Notes: generated from the sequence alone by a model not told the origin. DNA of 40,360 bases from Clostridia bacterium (GCA_017414715.1 JAFQKV010000003.1:1-40360); one strand, 5' to 3'; positions 7,527 through 16,065 are shown, counted from the stretch's first letter. Translations and numbers: made by a program.

Positions 7527-10500
7527 ATGAAAGAGCTTCACAGTGCCCTGCTGCGGCTGCCGGAGATGGTTACTCTCTCCGAGCGGCTCGCCCGCCGTCC
7601 CGCCCCCTGCGCCGTGTGGGGCATCTCCGCTGTGCACAAGTCCCATCTTGCCGCCGCACTGGCTGCACAGGAAAAGCGCCCCGCCGTCATCCTCGTCCCC
7701 GACGAGGCGGCTGCCCATGCGCTCCTTTCCGACCTTGCCTCGCTGTCCGGCCGCGAGGTATCCCTTCTTCCTGCCCGTGAGCCCATCTATTACGATGTGG
7801 AGACCGGCGGTGTCACCGCCCAGTGCGCCCGCATTGCAGGACTGTGGCAGCTTCTTTCCGGCGCTCCCTTCACCGTCATCCCCATGGAGGCCCTTGCGCT
7901 GCGTACAATGCCTGCAGATATGCTCCGCCGTGCCGCGCTGCGCATCTCCGTCGGGCAGGATCTGCCGCCGGAGGAGCTCTGCCGCCGTCTTTCGGATATG
8001 GGCTATACCGCCACCTCCCTCTGCGAGGGCCCCGGTCAGTTTGCCCGCCGCGGCGGCATCGTGGATGTCTTCTCCCCATCCTCCGATATGCCTCTTCGCA
8101 TTGAGTTTTTCGACACCGAGATCGACGGCATCGCCCCCTTCTCCGTGGAGACCCAGCGCCGTGACACCGGCGTTTCCGAAGCGCTCATCCTTCCCGCGCT
8201 GGAATTCCTGCCCGATCTTGATCCCAATGACCGTGAGGCTCTCACAAAACGCCTTGAGGCTCTCATTTCCCGGCAGAACAAACGAAAAAATGTGCCGGAA
8301 AAGCTTTTGGATACCCTCCGCCGGGATGCCGAGGCGCTGCACTCCGGCTCCCGGATCACCGCCGTTGACCGGCTGCTCCCCCTGCTATACCCCGATCTGT
8401 GCTGCGCAGCGGATCTGCTGCCGGAAAACGCTCTCGTCTTTGTTGACGATCCCCGCCGCTGCGAGGAGCGCCTGCAGACGCTCCTCCGCCGCCACGGTGA
8501 GGATGCCGCCGCCCTGATGGAGGCAGGAATCATCTCCGATGCGCAAAGCGCCCTCTATCTTGATGCCGCCACCCTTTGGATGCGCATCTCGGAGCGTGCC
8601 CCCATCCTCATGGACACCCTGAGTTCTTCCGGCTATCCCATCCGTCCCGCCGCAGGCTACAGCATCATGGCCAAGGTCCTGCCCTCCTACGGAGGCAGTC
8701 TTGACAACGCCGCAGAGGACTTTAACGGCTATACCGATGCGGGCTATTCCGTGGTCTTTTTCGCCGGCGGTGCCGTTCGCGCCGAGCGCATTTCCGAGGC
8801 CCTGCGGGAAAAAGGACTGCCCGTCAGCCTCGATCTGGAGCTTTCCGCACCGCCCGCACCGGGACGTATCATCGTAGCCGTGGGTTCTCTCTCCGCCGGT
8901 ATGGAATATCCCGCCCTGCGCCTCTGTGTCATTACCGAAGGCCAGCTTTCCGCACCGCGCGGGCGAAAAGTCCCCCGCAAAAAAGCCTCCGGTTCCCCCC
9001 GCATCCGCTCCTTTACCGACCTGCACCCCGGCGATCTGGTGGTGCACGATGCCTACGGCATCGGCAGCTTTGTCGGCATTGAAAAGATCTCTGTGGACGG
9101 TGCCGAGCGCGATTTCATCAAGATCCGCTACGCCGGCACCGATTCCCTCTTTCTTCCGGCAACGGCGCTGGATCAGCTGTCCAAATACGTCGGTGCCGCA
9201 GAGGATTCCGGTGTCCGCTTAAACAAACTCGGCGGTGCGGAATGGCACCGCACCAAGGCCCGCGCCAAGGGTGCGGCCAGGGAAATGGCCAAGGAGCTCA
9301 TCGCCCTCTATGCCGAGCGGCAGCGCCGCCCGGGCTTTGCCTTCCCGGAGGATTCCGACTGGCAGCGGGAATTTGAGGAGGCCTTTGAATACGAGGAGAC
9401 CGCCGATCAGCTGCGCACCGTGGCCGAGATCAAGGCGGATATGGAAAAGCCCCATCCCATGGACCGCCTGCTGTGCGGCGATGTTGGGTTTGGTAAAACC
9501 GAGGTGGCCTTCCGCGCTATTATGAAATGCGTGATGAGCGGCAAGCAGGCCGCCATCCTCGTGCCCACTACCGTCCTCGCCCGGCAGCACCATCAGTCCG
9601 CCATCCACCGTTTCCGCGGCTATCCCATCAAGGTGGCCTGCCTCTCCCGCTTCACCCCACCCGCCGCCGTGCGGGAGACACAGCGGGGTATGCGCAGCGG
9701 CGCGATCGACCTGGTGATCGGCACCCATAAGCTGCTGCAGAAGGATGTCGCCTTCAAGGACCTCGGTCTTCTCGTGGTGGATGAGGAGCAGCGCTTCGGT
9801 GTTTCCCATAAGGAAAAGCTCAAGGAAATGACCAAAACGGTGGATGTGCTCACCCTCTCCGCCACCCCCATCCCCCGTACCCTTAATATGGCCCTCTCCG
9901 GCATCCGTGATCTTTCCGTGCTGGAGGAGGCACCCCTCGGCCGCTATCCCGTGCAGACCTACGTGATGGAATACAATTCCGAGCTCATCGCCGATGCCAT
10001 CCGCCGGGAAATGTCCCGGGGCGGACAGGTCTACTTTATGCATAACCGCATCGATTCCATCCACCAGACCGCCGCCCGCTTAAAGAAGCTCATCCCGGAG
10101 GCCCGTGTTGCCGTGGGGCACGGTCAGATGTCCCAGGAGGAGCTGGAGGAGGTCATGCAGCAGGTCAGCGAAGGCGAATGTGACATCTTCGTCTGCACCA
10201 CCATCATCGAATCCGGCGTGGATATTCCCAACGTCAACACCCTCATCGTGGAGGATGCCGAGCGCTACGGCCTTGCCCAGCTCCACCAGATCCGCGGCCG
10301 CGTCGGTCGCTCCACCCGCCGTGCCTATGCCTATCTCACCTACCGTCCCGGCCGAATGCTGACGGAAGTGGCGGAAAAGCGGCTCTCCGCCATCCGCGAA
10401 TTTGCCGAATTCGGCGCGGGCATGAAGATCGCCATGCGCGATCTGGAGATCCGCGGAGCCGGCAATCTGCTGGGCGCGGAGCAAAGCGGCCATATGATGA

Positions 10501-11042
10501 GCGTCGGCTACGATATGTATCTGAAGCTTCTTGAGGAAGCCGTTTTGGAGGAAAAGGGCGAAAAGACTGCCGTCCGCACCGAATGTACCGCCGACCTCGC
10601 CGTCAGCGCCCATATCCCCGAGCGGCTGGTCTCCTCATCCGGCGAACGCATGGATCTCTACCGTCGCATCGCCTTCATCCGCACGGTAGAGGATGCCGAG
10701 GACATGACCGACGAGATCATTGACCGCTACGGCGACTGTCCCGCCTCCGTCACCGCCCTCATTCAGATCGCCCTGCTGCGGGCGGATGCCGGTGTCGCCG
10801 GCGTTTCGGAGATCCGGCAGGACTCCGGCCACTTAAACTTCACCTTTGCCTCTCCCGATTTCCGGCTGCTTGCCGCTCTTTGCGCGCTGCCCGCCTTCAA
10901 AGGCCGCATTTTCCTCAACGCAGGCGAAAAGCCCTACATCTCCCTGCGCCTGCGCTCCGGCGAGAAGCCTCTGGATGCCGCCCGCGCCTTCCTCTCCGCT
11001 TATGCGGAGCTCACCCTGAAGGATCCCCCGACAAACAAATGA
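7527..11042 (+). CDS. mfd: Transcription-repair coupling factor Mfd
   Basis: The roughly 1171-residue protein has the full Mfd architecture. A UvrB-like N-terminal half contains AREPIYYDVE and ARRGGIVDVFSP. The RNA polymerase interaction domain starts near residue 500 (GDLVVHDAYGIGSFVGI). The RecG-like translocase has Walker A GDVGFGKTE (about 650-658), the DEEQ box (about 751-754), LSATPIPRTL and QIRGRVGR motif VI. A C-terminal TRCF domain follows. Mfd removes stalled RNA polymerase from lesions and recruits UvrA. Starts at GTG 7494 or ATG 7500 are also in frame; ATG 7527 is preferred because AAAGGA lies 13 bases upstream, but this is not certain. A strong palindromic terminator follows the stop codon. 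Confidence 0.96.
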   Translation: MKELHSALLRLPEMVTLSERLARRPAPCAVWGISAVHKSHLAAALAAQEKRPAVILVPDEAAAHALLSDLASLSGREVSLLPAREPIYYDVETGGVTAQCARIAGLWQLLSGAPFTVIPMEALALRTMPADMLRRAALRISVGQDLPPEELCRRLSDMGYTATSLCEGPGQFARRGGIVDVFSPSSDMPLRIEFFDTEIDGIAPFSVETQRRDTGVSEALILPALEFLPDLDPNDREALTKRLEALISRQNKRKNVPEKLLDTLRRDAEALHSGSRITAVDRLLPLLYPDLCCAADLLPENALVFVDDPRRCEERLQTLLRRHGEDAAALMEAGIISDAQSALYLDAATLWMRISERAPILMDTLSSSGYPIRPAAGYSIMAKVLPSYGGSLDNAAEDFNGYTDAGYSVVFFAGGAVRAERISEALREKGLPVSLDLELSAPPAPGRIIVAVGSLSAGMEYPALRLCVITEGQLSAPRGRKVPRKKASGSPRIRSFTDLHPGDLVVHDAYGIGSFVGIEKISVDGAERDFIKIRYAGTDSLFLPATALDQLSKYVGAAEDSGVRLNKLGGAEWHRTKARAKGAAREMAKELIALYAERQRRPGFAFPEDSDWQREFEEAFEYEETADQLRTVAEIKADMEKPHPMDRLLCGDVGFGKTEVAFRAIMKCVMSGKQAAILVPTTVLARQHHQSAIHRFRGYPIKVACLSRFTPPAAVRETQRGMRSGAIDLVIGTHKLLQKDVAFKDLGLLVVDEEQRFGVSHKEKLKEMTKTVDVLTLSATPIPRTLNMALSGIRDLSVLEEAPLGRYPVQTYVMEYNSELIADAIRREMSRGGQVYFMHNRIDSIHQTAARLKKLIPEARVAVGHGQMSQEELEEVMQQVSEGECDIFVCTTIIESGVDIPNVNTLIVEDAERYGLAQLHQIRGRVGRSTRRAYAYLTYRPGRMLTEVAEKRLSAIREFAEFGAGMKIAMRDLEIRGAGNLLGAEQSGHMMSVGYDMYLKLLEEAVLEEKGEKTAVRTECTADLAVSAHIPERLVSSSGERMDLYRRIAFIRTVEDAEDMTDEIIDRYGDCPASVTALIQIALLRADAGVAGVSEIRQDSGHLNFTFASPDFRLLAALCALPAFKGRIFLNAGEKPYISLRLRSGEKPLDAARAFLSAYAELTLKDPPTNK

Positions 11043-11079
11043 AAAGCAGCGGCCGGAAAAGTTTCCGGCCGCTGCTTTT
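11042..11079 (+). terminator. Bidirectional-looking terminator after mfd
   Basis: A perfect 18-bp inverted repeat (11042-11059 with 11062-11079) ends in TTTT on the plus strand and also begins with AAAA. It overlaps the last base of the mfd stop codon and can serve both mfd and the convergent small gene ending at 11095. Confidence 0.9.
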
Positions 11080-11094
11080 ATTTGTTTTCTGAAA

Positions 11095-11331
11095 TTACAG
11101 ACCGCGGGCAGCGATCCACTCTTCTACCTTGTTCTTTGCGATGCGCTTGATATCCTCTGCGGGATAGGGAGATTCGGCACCGCCGTTGACATAGATAAAG
11201 AACTTGCCGTCCTCCGTCTTGCAGAGGGTTTCCTCATAACCGGCCGCGTCGCCAAACTCGCCGCAGGTGTACTTTGCGATCACTTCCGCGGTCTCGGTGT
11301 TATACTCCACCTTGCAGATGGTCTTCTTCAT
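11095..11331 (-). CDS. Small conserved protein of unknown function (78 aa)
   Basis: The frame starts MKKTICKVEYNTETAEVI and ends with VEEWIAARGL. The predicted product is a small soluble protein with a beta-rich N-terminal half containing GEFGDAAGYEETL, then DGKFFIYVNGGAESPYP and a C-terminal helix. Similar small proteins occur widely in clostridia as hypotheticals; no function is known to me. ATG 11331 has AAAGGAG upstream; an in-frame ATG at 11373 lies in the promoter and is rejected. It has its own strong promoter at 11362-11390 and so is probably independent of the DUF6054-like gene upstream. Confidence 0.8.
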   Translation of the reverse strand: MKKTICKVEYNTETAEVIAKYTCGEFGDAAGYEETLCKTEDGKFFIYVNGGAESPYPAEDIKRIAKNKVEEWIAARGL

Positions 11332-11361
11332 GGTCTTTTTCTCCTTTCCTGTTTTTTTCAT

Positions 11362-11390
11362 ATTATACCACATTTAAGCGTTTTCTTCAA
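11362..11390 (-). promoter_or_regulatory. Promoter for the 78-aa protein gene
   Basis: On the minus strand TTGAAG and TATAAT are 17 bases apart, and the -10 box is preceded by TGTGG (TG one base upstream, extended -10). Confidence 0.75.
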
Positions 11391-11395
11391 CCGTA

Positions 11396-11722
11396 TCACA
11401 GAAGATTGCGCAGCTTATCCAGAAAAGCTTCCTCTCCGAAGGTGTTGATCTTGAAGAACATGGCCTGACTGCCACCGCTGGTGGCGGCAAAAAGATGCAC
11501 CGGTCCCTCTCCCTGCTGAAAGAGGGTCACGCTGAGACTCACACGGTTTCCGCCGGTATAGCTGTAGCGCTCAAAAATGCGCACGCTGCAGCGGGAATCA
11601 CCCTCCCGGAAATCCGTCGCCTCCTCCAGCGATGCGGAAATACTCCCCTGCTCAATGCCCTTCTCGATACGGGCCAGCAGCCCGTCAAAATCCTCATGTA
11701 CGATCTGCTCAAGTCTTGCCAT
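11396..11722 (-). CDS. DUF6054-like protein (108 aa)
   Basis: The protein starts MARLEQIVHEDFDGLLARIE and contains SVRIFERYSYTGGNRVSL in the centre and SGGSQAMFFKINTFGEE near the C-terminus. These segments are, to my recollection, typical of DUF6054, an uncharacterised small alpha/beta family. ATG 11722 is preceded by AAGGAG; the longer frame from 11767 overlaps the radical SAM gene and has no such site. It begins 14 bases after the radical SAM stop and is therefore probably co-transcribed with it. No transmembrane segment or signal peptide is seen. Confidence 0.75.
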   Translation of the reverse strand: MARLEQIVHEDFDGLLARIEKGIEQGSISASLEEATDFREGDSRCSVRIFERYSYTGGNRVSLSVTLFQQGEGPVHLFAATSGGSQAMFFKINTFGEEAFLDKLRNLL

Positions 11723-11736
11723 ATGCTTCCGTCTCC

Positions 11737-12567
11737 TTATTTTGTAAATCGCCGGGCATAGCCGCACCTGCGGCAGAGCTCCTCCGATGCCTTGCGGCAG
11801 GAAAAGCCCCGGCGCATGGCCTCCGCCCGGGGCGATGCGAGGATCTCCCCGACCGCTCCGGTAAATATATTTCCCAAAGGGATATCCCCTTCGCTGTCCA
11901 GGCAGCAGGGCACCACCGTTCCGTCACAGAGAATACCGAAATGATCCTTCAGTCCGTAGCAGTAAACCGACTCGCCCTGCAGCGGTGCCTCCTTATCCGG
12001 CCAGGCAAACCGTTCGCCCCATTCCAGATGGAGCTTTTCCCGAATGCGCACCCCACGGGTATTCTCCGTCCATTCTCCCGGCAGACGCTTGCGCAGCATA
12101 TCCTCGATGCTTCCGTTCCGGCCTCCATCCCGACCGCGGTTCCACAGCCGCATGGAAATGATCACGCCCGCTGCCGATGCCCGGGCTGCAAAATCCGCCG
12201 CCCCGTCGATATAGCGCGCAAAATCCGCATCTGTCCCGTGCTCAAAGGAATGCAGAGAGATATTGACCTTATGCAAGCTCGCCCCGATCAGCTCCTCCCC
12301 GCGGGCGGGAAGCAGCGTTCCGTTGGTGGTAACGATGGATTTAAACCCCCGCTCCGCCGCCATACGCAGAAATTCCGGCAGCTCCGGATGGGTCAGCGGC
12401 TCTCCCATCAAATGGTAATAGATATATTCCGTCACCCCGGAAAGTGCATTGAGAACCTGTTCAAATTCCTCCCGGCGCATCCGTCGCGGCGACCGCTGAT
12501 GCCCATGGCAGAAGGTGCAGCTCATGTTGCAGATATTGGTGATCTCCACGTAGACCTTGGCGTACAT
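11737..12567 (-). CDS. Radical SAM protein with SPASM/twitch-like C-terminus
   Basis: The 276-residue enzyme begins YAKVYVEITNICNMSCTFC. CNMSCTFC is the CxxxCxxC motif that binds the SAM-cleaving [4Fe-4S] cluster, and HLMGEPLTHP matches the following GEP-type motif. The C-terminal part has CYGLKDHFGILCDGTVVPCC and then CRKASEELCRRCG, the cysteine arrangement of a SPASM or twitch domain that binds auxiliary clusters. Such enzymes mature peptides, proteins or sugars; the substrate here is unknown. ATG 12567 has AAGGATG 8-14 bases upstream. The downstream partner is the DUF6054-like gene. The promoter overlaps a 7-1-7 palindrome. Confidence 0.88.
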   Translation of the reverse strand: MYAKVYVEITNICNMSCTFCHGHQRSPRRMRREEFEQVLNALSGVTEYIYYHLMGEPLTHPELPEFLRMAAERGFKSIVTTNGTLLPARGEELIGASLHKVNISLHSFEHGTDADFARYIDGAADFAARASAAGVIISMRLWNRGRDGGRNGSIEDMLRKRLPGEWTENTRGVRIREKLHLEWGERFAWPDKEAPLQGESVYCYGLKDHFGILCDGTVVPCCLDSEGDIPLGNIFTGAVGEILASPRAEAMRRGFSCRKASEELCRRCGYARRFTK

Positions 12568-12594
12568 AAAAGTGCATCCTTCCCTGTTCTTTCC

Positions 12595-12628
12595 CATCTA
12601 TTATAGATGATTCTCCCCGTTTTGAAAA
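12595..12628 (-). promoter_or_regulatory. Promoter with overlapping 7-1-7 palindrome for the radical SAM gene
   Basis: TATAAT on the minus strand (12600-12605) lies 17 bases from a weak TTTTCA (12623-12628). CATCTAT-T-ATAGATG (12595-12609) is a perfect palindrome covering the -10 box, a plausible repressor operator. The regulator is unknown. Confidence 0.55.
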
Positions 12629-12656
12629 TACCTGCCCTGAAAATTTCCCGTTTCTC

Positions 12657-12685
12657 TTGACATTTCACCCCGCGTCCCGTATAAT
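12657..12685 (+). promoter_or_regulatory. Consensus promoter for the ArsR/SdpI operon
   Basis: TTGACA (12657-12662) and TATAAT (12680-12685) are both perfect consensus boxes with a 17-base spacer. Confidence 0.9.
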
Positions 12686-12686
12686 A

Positions 12687-12704
12687 TTTAACAGTTAGGT
12701 TAAA
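12687..12704 (+). promoter_or_regulatory. Candidate ArsR-family operator
   Basis: TTTAAC-N6-GTTAAA is a perfect inverted repeat directly after the -10 box, at the expected transcription start. It lies before the ArsR-like gene and suits autorepression. Confidence 0.65.
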
Positions 12705-12731
12705 TGTTAATTACGAAAGGAGGTTCTGCCT

Positions 12732-13007
12732 GTGGGGTTTCAAAAAACCATGAAGGCGCTGTCCGATCCCATCCGCCGGGAGATTCTGGAGCTTCTCAAG
12801 GGCGGGCGCATGTCCGCCGGCGATATTGCCGGACATTTTTCCGTCACGGCGGCATCTGTTTCCCGCCATCTCTCCGTCCTGCGGGAGGCCGATCTTGTGC
12901 GCGATGCACGTGAAGGACAGTTTATTTTTTACGAGCTCAATGCAAGTGTATTGGAGGAGGTCCTGTTGTGGATCTCCACTTTGAAAGGAGAAAACAACCA
13001 TGCGTAA
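12732..13007 (+). CDS. ArsR-family transcriptional repressor (SdpR-like)
   Basis: The 91-residue protein is a winged-helix ArsR-type regulator: MKALSDPIRREILELL at the N-terminus, then a helix-turn-helix with GDIAGHFSVTAASVSRHLSVL and a C-terminal dimerisation helix. No metal-binding Cys motif (ELCVCDL) is present, which agrees with the autorepressor SdpR subgroup. The start is GTG 12732, preceded by a strong GAAAGGAGGT. The gene overlaps the SdpI-like gene by eight bases, so both are translated together. It probably represses its own promoter through the TTTAAC palindrome, with SdpI-like signalling releasing repression as in Bacillus subtilis; that part is inference. Confidence 0.88.
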   Translation: MGFQKTMKALSDPIRREILELLKGGRMSAGDIAGHFSVTAASVSRHLSVLREADLVRDAREGQFIFYELNASVLEEVLLWISTLKGENNHA

Positions 13008-13635
13008 TTCCAAGCGTTTTGCAAACATCGCCGCCATTGCCGTAACGCTTCTCCCCATCGTCGCAGGCCTGATCCTGTGGGATCGCCTGCCGGAGCAGGT
13101 TCCCCTGCACTGGGGTCTTAACGGTGAGCCAGATCGCTACGGCAGCCGTGCCCTTCTGGTGTTCGGTCTTCCCCTTCTGATGCTGGTTCTGCATCTTTTT
13201 TCCGTCCTGTACGCACCGAAAAAGATCAGCAGCCGTTCCCCCAAGGCAGAAGCACTTCTTTTCTGGCTGGCCCCTGTCCTCTCGGTCGCCATCTCCGTGC
13301 TGGTCTATTTTCAAGTCCTCCTGCCGGATTTTCCTGCCATGCGCCTTCTGCCTCTCTTCTTCGGCTTCCTCTTTCTTGTCATCGGAAATCTTCTGCCCAA
13401 GTGTCCCTACAGCCGCGTTCTCGGCATTCGTCTGCCATGGACTCTCGCCAGTGAAAAGAACTGGTTTGCGACCCACCGCTTTGCCGGCCGTGTCTGGATG
13501 ACAGGCGGTCTTCTTCTGCTTCTCTGTCCGCTGCTCCCCGCAGCAGCCATTCCCCCCGCAGCCCTCGGGCTGCTTCTTATCCTTCTTCTTGCAACCGTTC
13601 TGTATTCCTGGCTCTTTTCCCGCCGCGAGAAATGA
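13000..13635 (+). CDS. SdpI-family integral membrane protein (DUF1648)
   Basis: The 211-residue protein has about six hydrophobic segments. The N-terminal LPEQVPLHWGLNGEPDRYGS is the DUF1648 signature, and GIRLPWTLASEKNWFATHRF is the typical SdpI-family cytoplasmic motif. In B. subtilis SdpI gives immunity to the SdpC toxin and sequesters the SdpR repressor at the membrane. Here no SdpC-like toxin gene or sdpAB lies nearby, so the pair is an orphan immunity/sensor module. Start ATG 13000 follows GAAAGGAG inside the end of the repressor gene. Confidence 0.88.
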   Translation: MRNSKRFANIAAIAVTLLPIVAGLILWDRLPEQVPLHWGLNGEPDRYGSRALLVFGLPLLMLVLHLFSVLYAPKKISSRSPKAEALLFWLAPVLSVAISVLVYFQVLLPDFPAMRLLPLFFGFLFLVIGNLLPKCPYSRVLGIRLPWTLASEKNWFATHRFAGRVWMTGGLLLLLCPLLPAAAIPPAALGLLLILLLATVLYSWLFSRREK

Positions 13636-13643
13636 CTCCTCTA

Positions 13644-13671
13644 TGGACAAATAAAAAAAACGGTGTATAAT
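13644..13671 (+). promoter_or_regulatory. Promoter for nagB
   Basis: TGGACA (13644-13649) and TATAAT (13666-13671) are 16 bases apart. No operator is obvious. Confidence 0.65.
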
Positions 13672-13716
13672 ATAGGGTAGTGAATTTTGAATCAATAATA
13701 TGGAGTGTGAACCCTT

Positions 13717-14502
13717 ATGAAACTTATCATCAAGCAGAACTACAGCGAAATGAGCATCTGGGCCGCCGAGCATATCGCCCGCGCCATCAATGCTCATAAG
13801 GAAAACCGTCCCTTCATCCTCGGTCTCCCCACCGGCTCCTCTCCCCTCGGCGTTTACAAGCGTCTCATCGAGATGAACAAGGCCGGCGAGGTCTCCTTCA
13901 AAAACGTCATCACCTTCAACATGGATGAGTATGTCGGTCTTCCCCGCGAGCACGACCAGAGCTACTGGTACTTCATGCACGACAACTTCTTCAACCACAT
14001 CGACATTCCCGCCGAGAACATCAACATTCTCAACGGCATGGCTGAAGATCTGGAGGCTGAGTGTGCCCGCTACGAGGAGAAGATCGCCGCTGTCGGCGGT
14101 ATCGACCTTTTCCTCGGCGGCAGCGGCGTTGACGGCCATATCGCCTTCAACGAGCCCTTCACCTCCCTCTCCTCCCGCACCGGCATCCGCGCCCTGACCC
14201 AGGATACCCTCATCGTCAACTCCCGTTTCTTTGACAATGATCCCAACAAGGTCCCCAAGACCGCCCTTTCCGTCGGTGTCGGCACGGTCTGCGACTCCAA
14301 GGAGGTCCTCCTGCTCATCAGCGGCCACAGCAAGGCCCGTGCCCTGCGCCACTGCGTCGAGGGCGGCGTGGATCATGCCTGGACCATCAGCGCCCTGCAG
14401 CTCCATTCCAACGGTATCGTCGCCTGCGACGAGGATGCCTGCGGCGAGCTCAAGGTGGATACCTACAAGTACTTCAAGGAGATCTGCAAGGACGAGAAAT
14501 AA
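13717..14502 (+). CDS. nagB: Glucosamine-6-phosphate deaminase NagB
   Basis: The 261-residue enzyme converts glucosamine 6-phosphate to fructose 6-phosphate and ammonia, the last step of amino-sugar catabolism. Visible motifs are [13 protein letters not shown] (phosphate loop), FNMDEYVGL with the catalytic Asp at 70, and [14 protein letters not shown] at 134-147 with Asp139, His141 and Glu146. The usual [14 protein letters not shown] reads Ser at the third position here, a mild deviation. Codon bias is strong, suggesting high expression. The gene is monocistronic with its own promoter and a strong terminator. No nagA or nagE lies in the window. Confidence 0.96.
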   Translation: MKLIIKQNYSEMSIWAAEHIARAINAHKENRPFILGLPTGSSPLGVYKRLIEMNKAGEVSFKNVITFNMDEYVGLPREHDQSYWYFMHDNFFNHIDIPAENINILNGMAEDLEAECARYEEKIAAVGGIDLFLGGSGVDGHIAFNEPFTSLSSRTGIRALTQDTLIVNSRFFDNDPNKVPKTALSVGVGTVCDSKEVLLLISGHSKARALRHCVEGGVDHAWTISALQLHSNGIVACDEDACGELKVDTYKYFKEICKDEK

Positions 14503-14533
14503 TTTTCTGTCCTTTGGTGATCGGTTGCAAAAC

Positions 14534-14573
14534 AAAAAACGGAGCGTATCGGCGTCGATACGCTCCGTTTTTT
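14534..14573 (+). terminator. Terminator after nagB
   Basis: A 12-bp perfect stem (CGGAGCGTATCG / CGATACGCTCCG, loop GCGT) is followed by TTTTTTT and preceded by AAAAAA. Confidence 0.92.
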
Positions 14574-14598
14574 TGTTCATATATCCGTTTGCAAGTCT

Positions 14599-14652
14599 CC
14601 CTTGTCGCTCCCTCCGGGAGAGATGACACGCCCTGCGTGCCGGAGAGGGCTT
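14599..14652 (-). repeat. REP-like palindromic intergenic element
   Basis: Read on the minus strand it has consecutive small hairpins: GGCACGC with GCGTGTC and CTCTCCC with GGGAGCG, ending in ACAAGGGAGA. The arrangement resembles the short palindromic elements scattered between genes in Oscillospiraceae genomes, usually CCTCTC...GGCAAGGGG. One copy was seen in this window, just after the stop of the propeller gene. Confidence 0.5.
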
Positions 14653-14657
14653 GTGTT

Positions 14658-16001
14658 TCACACCATCTCGCTTCCGAGCGCATACAGATGCGCCTCCTTC
14701 AGCTCGATGCGAAGCCTGCCGCATTTTCCGTGCAGCCCCTCCACACAAAGCTTGTGGGAAAGCTCGTTTCCGTATATTTCGTCCGACACAAAGAGCTCGT
14801 GCCCCTCTTCATCCAGCACGGTCACCTTCACATATCCGTAAGCGGAGGTGGAATAATTCAGGAATATCCCGTCACTTTCAAACCGTAGCTCCTTGGTGGT
14901 GAAGCTTCCGCCGTCCCCGTCGGCATAGAGGGAGATCAGGCGGTATTTGGGCAGAGAATAGGCAAAAATGCCGTCATCGTCCCACATATAGTTCTGCATG
15001 ACGTAGTAATAGAAGTTTTCCCCGCGGGCAATGATGCCGCCAAGGGGGATAAAGCAGCGTTGGGTCCACTCGTGGGTATAAAGTGAGCCGGAGATCCACG
15101 CATCCTTCACCCTGCGGTCCCAGTAAACGCCGTCCCGGGAGGTCATCAGCACACAGTCGGACACGCCGCCCGCGCCGTAGGGATTTCCCTCGTAGTCCGT
15201 TATCTTCTTGCGTTTTTCCTGGAAACGCATGGGAATGGACACCAGAATATGCTCCGCGCCGGGAACGGGGCGGGTCGCATTGGTGTAAAGCTGGTCGATG
15301 GGGCTACCTTCCGCATATTCGTTGTAAACCGGCTCCGTCCAATGAACAAAATCCTCCGAGGTGCAGGACTGGATGCCGCGGCAGCCCATGGGCATGACCT
15401 CGCTTTTCATGGTCTTGTCAAAATAGCGGGTATAGGCGTGGTACAGGCCGGTGTGAGGGTTCCAAAAGGCCATATTCATGGAGTCAAAGGCACCTTTTGT
15501 GATGACCGGCCCGTCTGCCATCTCATGCCAGCAGATGCCGTCGGGGCTTCCAAACACGTGAACGCCGCCCTCTTCCCATTTGCCGCCGATGGCCTTGTAG
15601 CGCTCTTCCGGTCTGCAGGCGGGATTGGCATCGTAGAAGGGTGCGAAGTTGTGGCAATAGGTATCCATGCGGAGAATGTTATTCTCCGTGATGCCGTCGT
15701 AGGAGATCCTGTTGATGGGCACGCGTGCAAAACGGATGCCGTCCTTGCTCACGGCAAGGCAGGAGGTCTGGCGCTCGTCCTGATCGGAGGCACCGTTTGG
15801 AAATCCGCGGTAATAGCACTTGATGTTCTCGTCATCCTCAAAAATGGTCAGTCCCAGGGAACCAAGCCCCTCCCAGGGCTCATCAAAGCCAAGCACCTTG
15901 CCGAGAGCCTTCGGCTCCGCCTTGCGGAAGGACACGTTTTCCGTCTTCTCCAGCAGATAGTCATCCACCAGCATTTCGATCCGGTTGCCAAAAGAAATCA
16001 T
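14658..16001 (-). CDS. Five-bladed beta-propeller glycosidase-like protein (GH32/43/117-like)
   Basis: The 447-residue protein starts with FGNRIEMLVDDYLLEKTENV, an N-terminus seen in a large uncharacterised group of propeller glycosidase-like proteins. Recurrent blade motifs are visible: SCLAVSKDGIRF, VFGSPDGICWHEM, SCTSEDFVHWTEP and MTSRDGVYWDRR, each with the S-x-DGxxW turn of GH32/GH43-type propellers. A C-terminal beta-sandwich (about 360-447) follows. Substrate is unknown. The long frame reaching 16385 is rejected because it runs through a terminator and into the GH2 gene; ATG 16001 has AAAGGTGAGG upstream. No signal peptide is present. It lies downstream of the glycan operon but behind a terminator, so it may be partly independent. 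Confidence 0.72.
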   Translation of the reverse strand: MISFGNRIEMLVDDYLLEKTENVSFRKAEPKALGKVLGFDEPWEGLGSLGLTIFEDDENIKCYYRGFPNGASDQDERQTSCLAVSKDGIRFARVPINRISYDGITENNILRMDTYCHNFAPFYDANPACRPEERYKAIGGKWEEGGVHVFGSPDGICWHEMADGPVITKGAFDSMNMAFWNPHTGLYHAYTRYFDKTMKSEVMPMGCRGIQSCTSEDFVHWTEPVYNEYAEGSPIDQLYTNATRPVPGAEHILVSIPMRFQEKRKKITDYEGNPYGAGGVSDCVLMTSRDGVYWDRRVKDAWISGSLYTHEWTQRCFIPLGGIIARGENFYYYVMQNYMWDDDGIFAYSLPKYRLISLYADGDGGSFTTKELRFESDGIFLNYSTSAYGYVKVTVLDEEGHELFVSDEIYGNELSHKLCVEGLHGKCGRLRIELKEAHLYALGSEMV

Positions 16002-16065
16002 TTTGCAAGCCTCACCTTTCGACCCGGGATTGATCTTCCCGTTTTCTACATTGTAGTCTCCGCCG

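Noticed and set aside
6444..8342. A 632-residue minus-strand frame opposite the DUF4380-like gene and mfd.
   Set aside because: Low-complexity Gly/Val/Glu shadow of strongly biased plus-strand codons.
12937..14748. A 603-residue minus-strand frame opposite sdpI-like and nagB.
   Set aside because: It crosses the nagB promoter and terminator and shows no protein family pattern.
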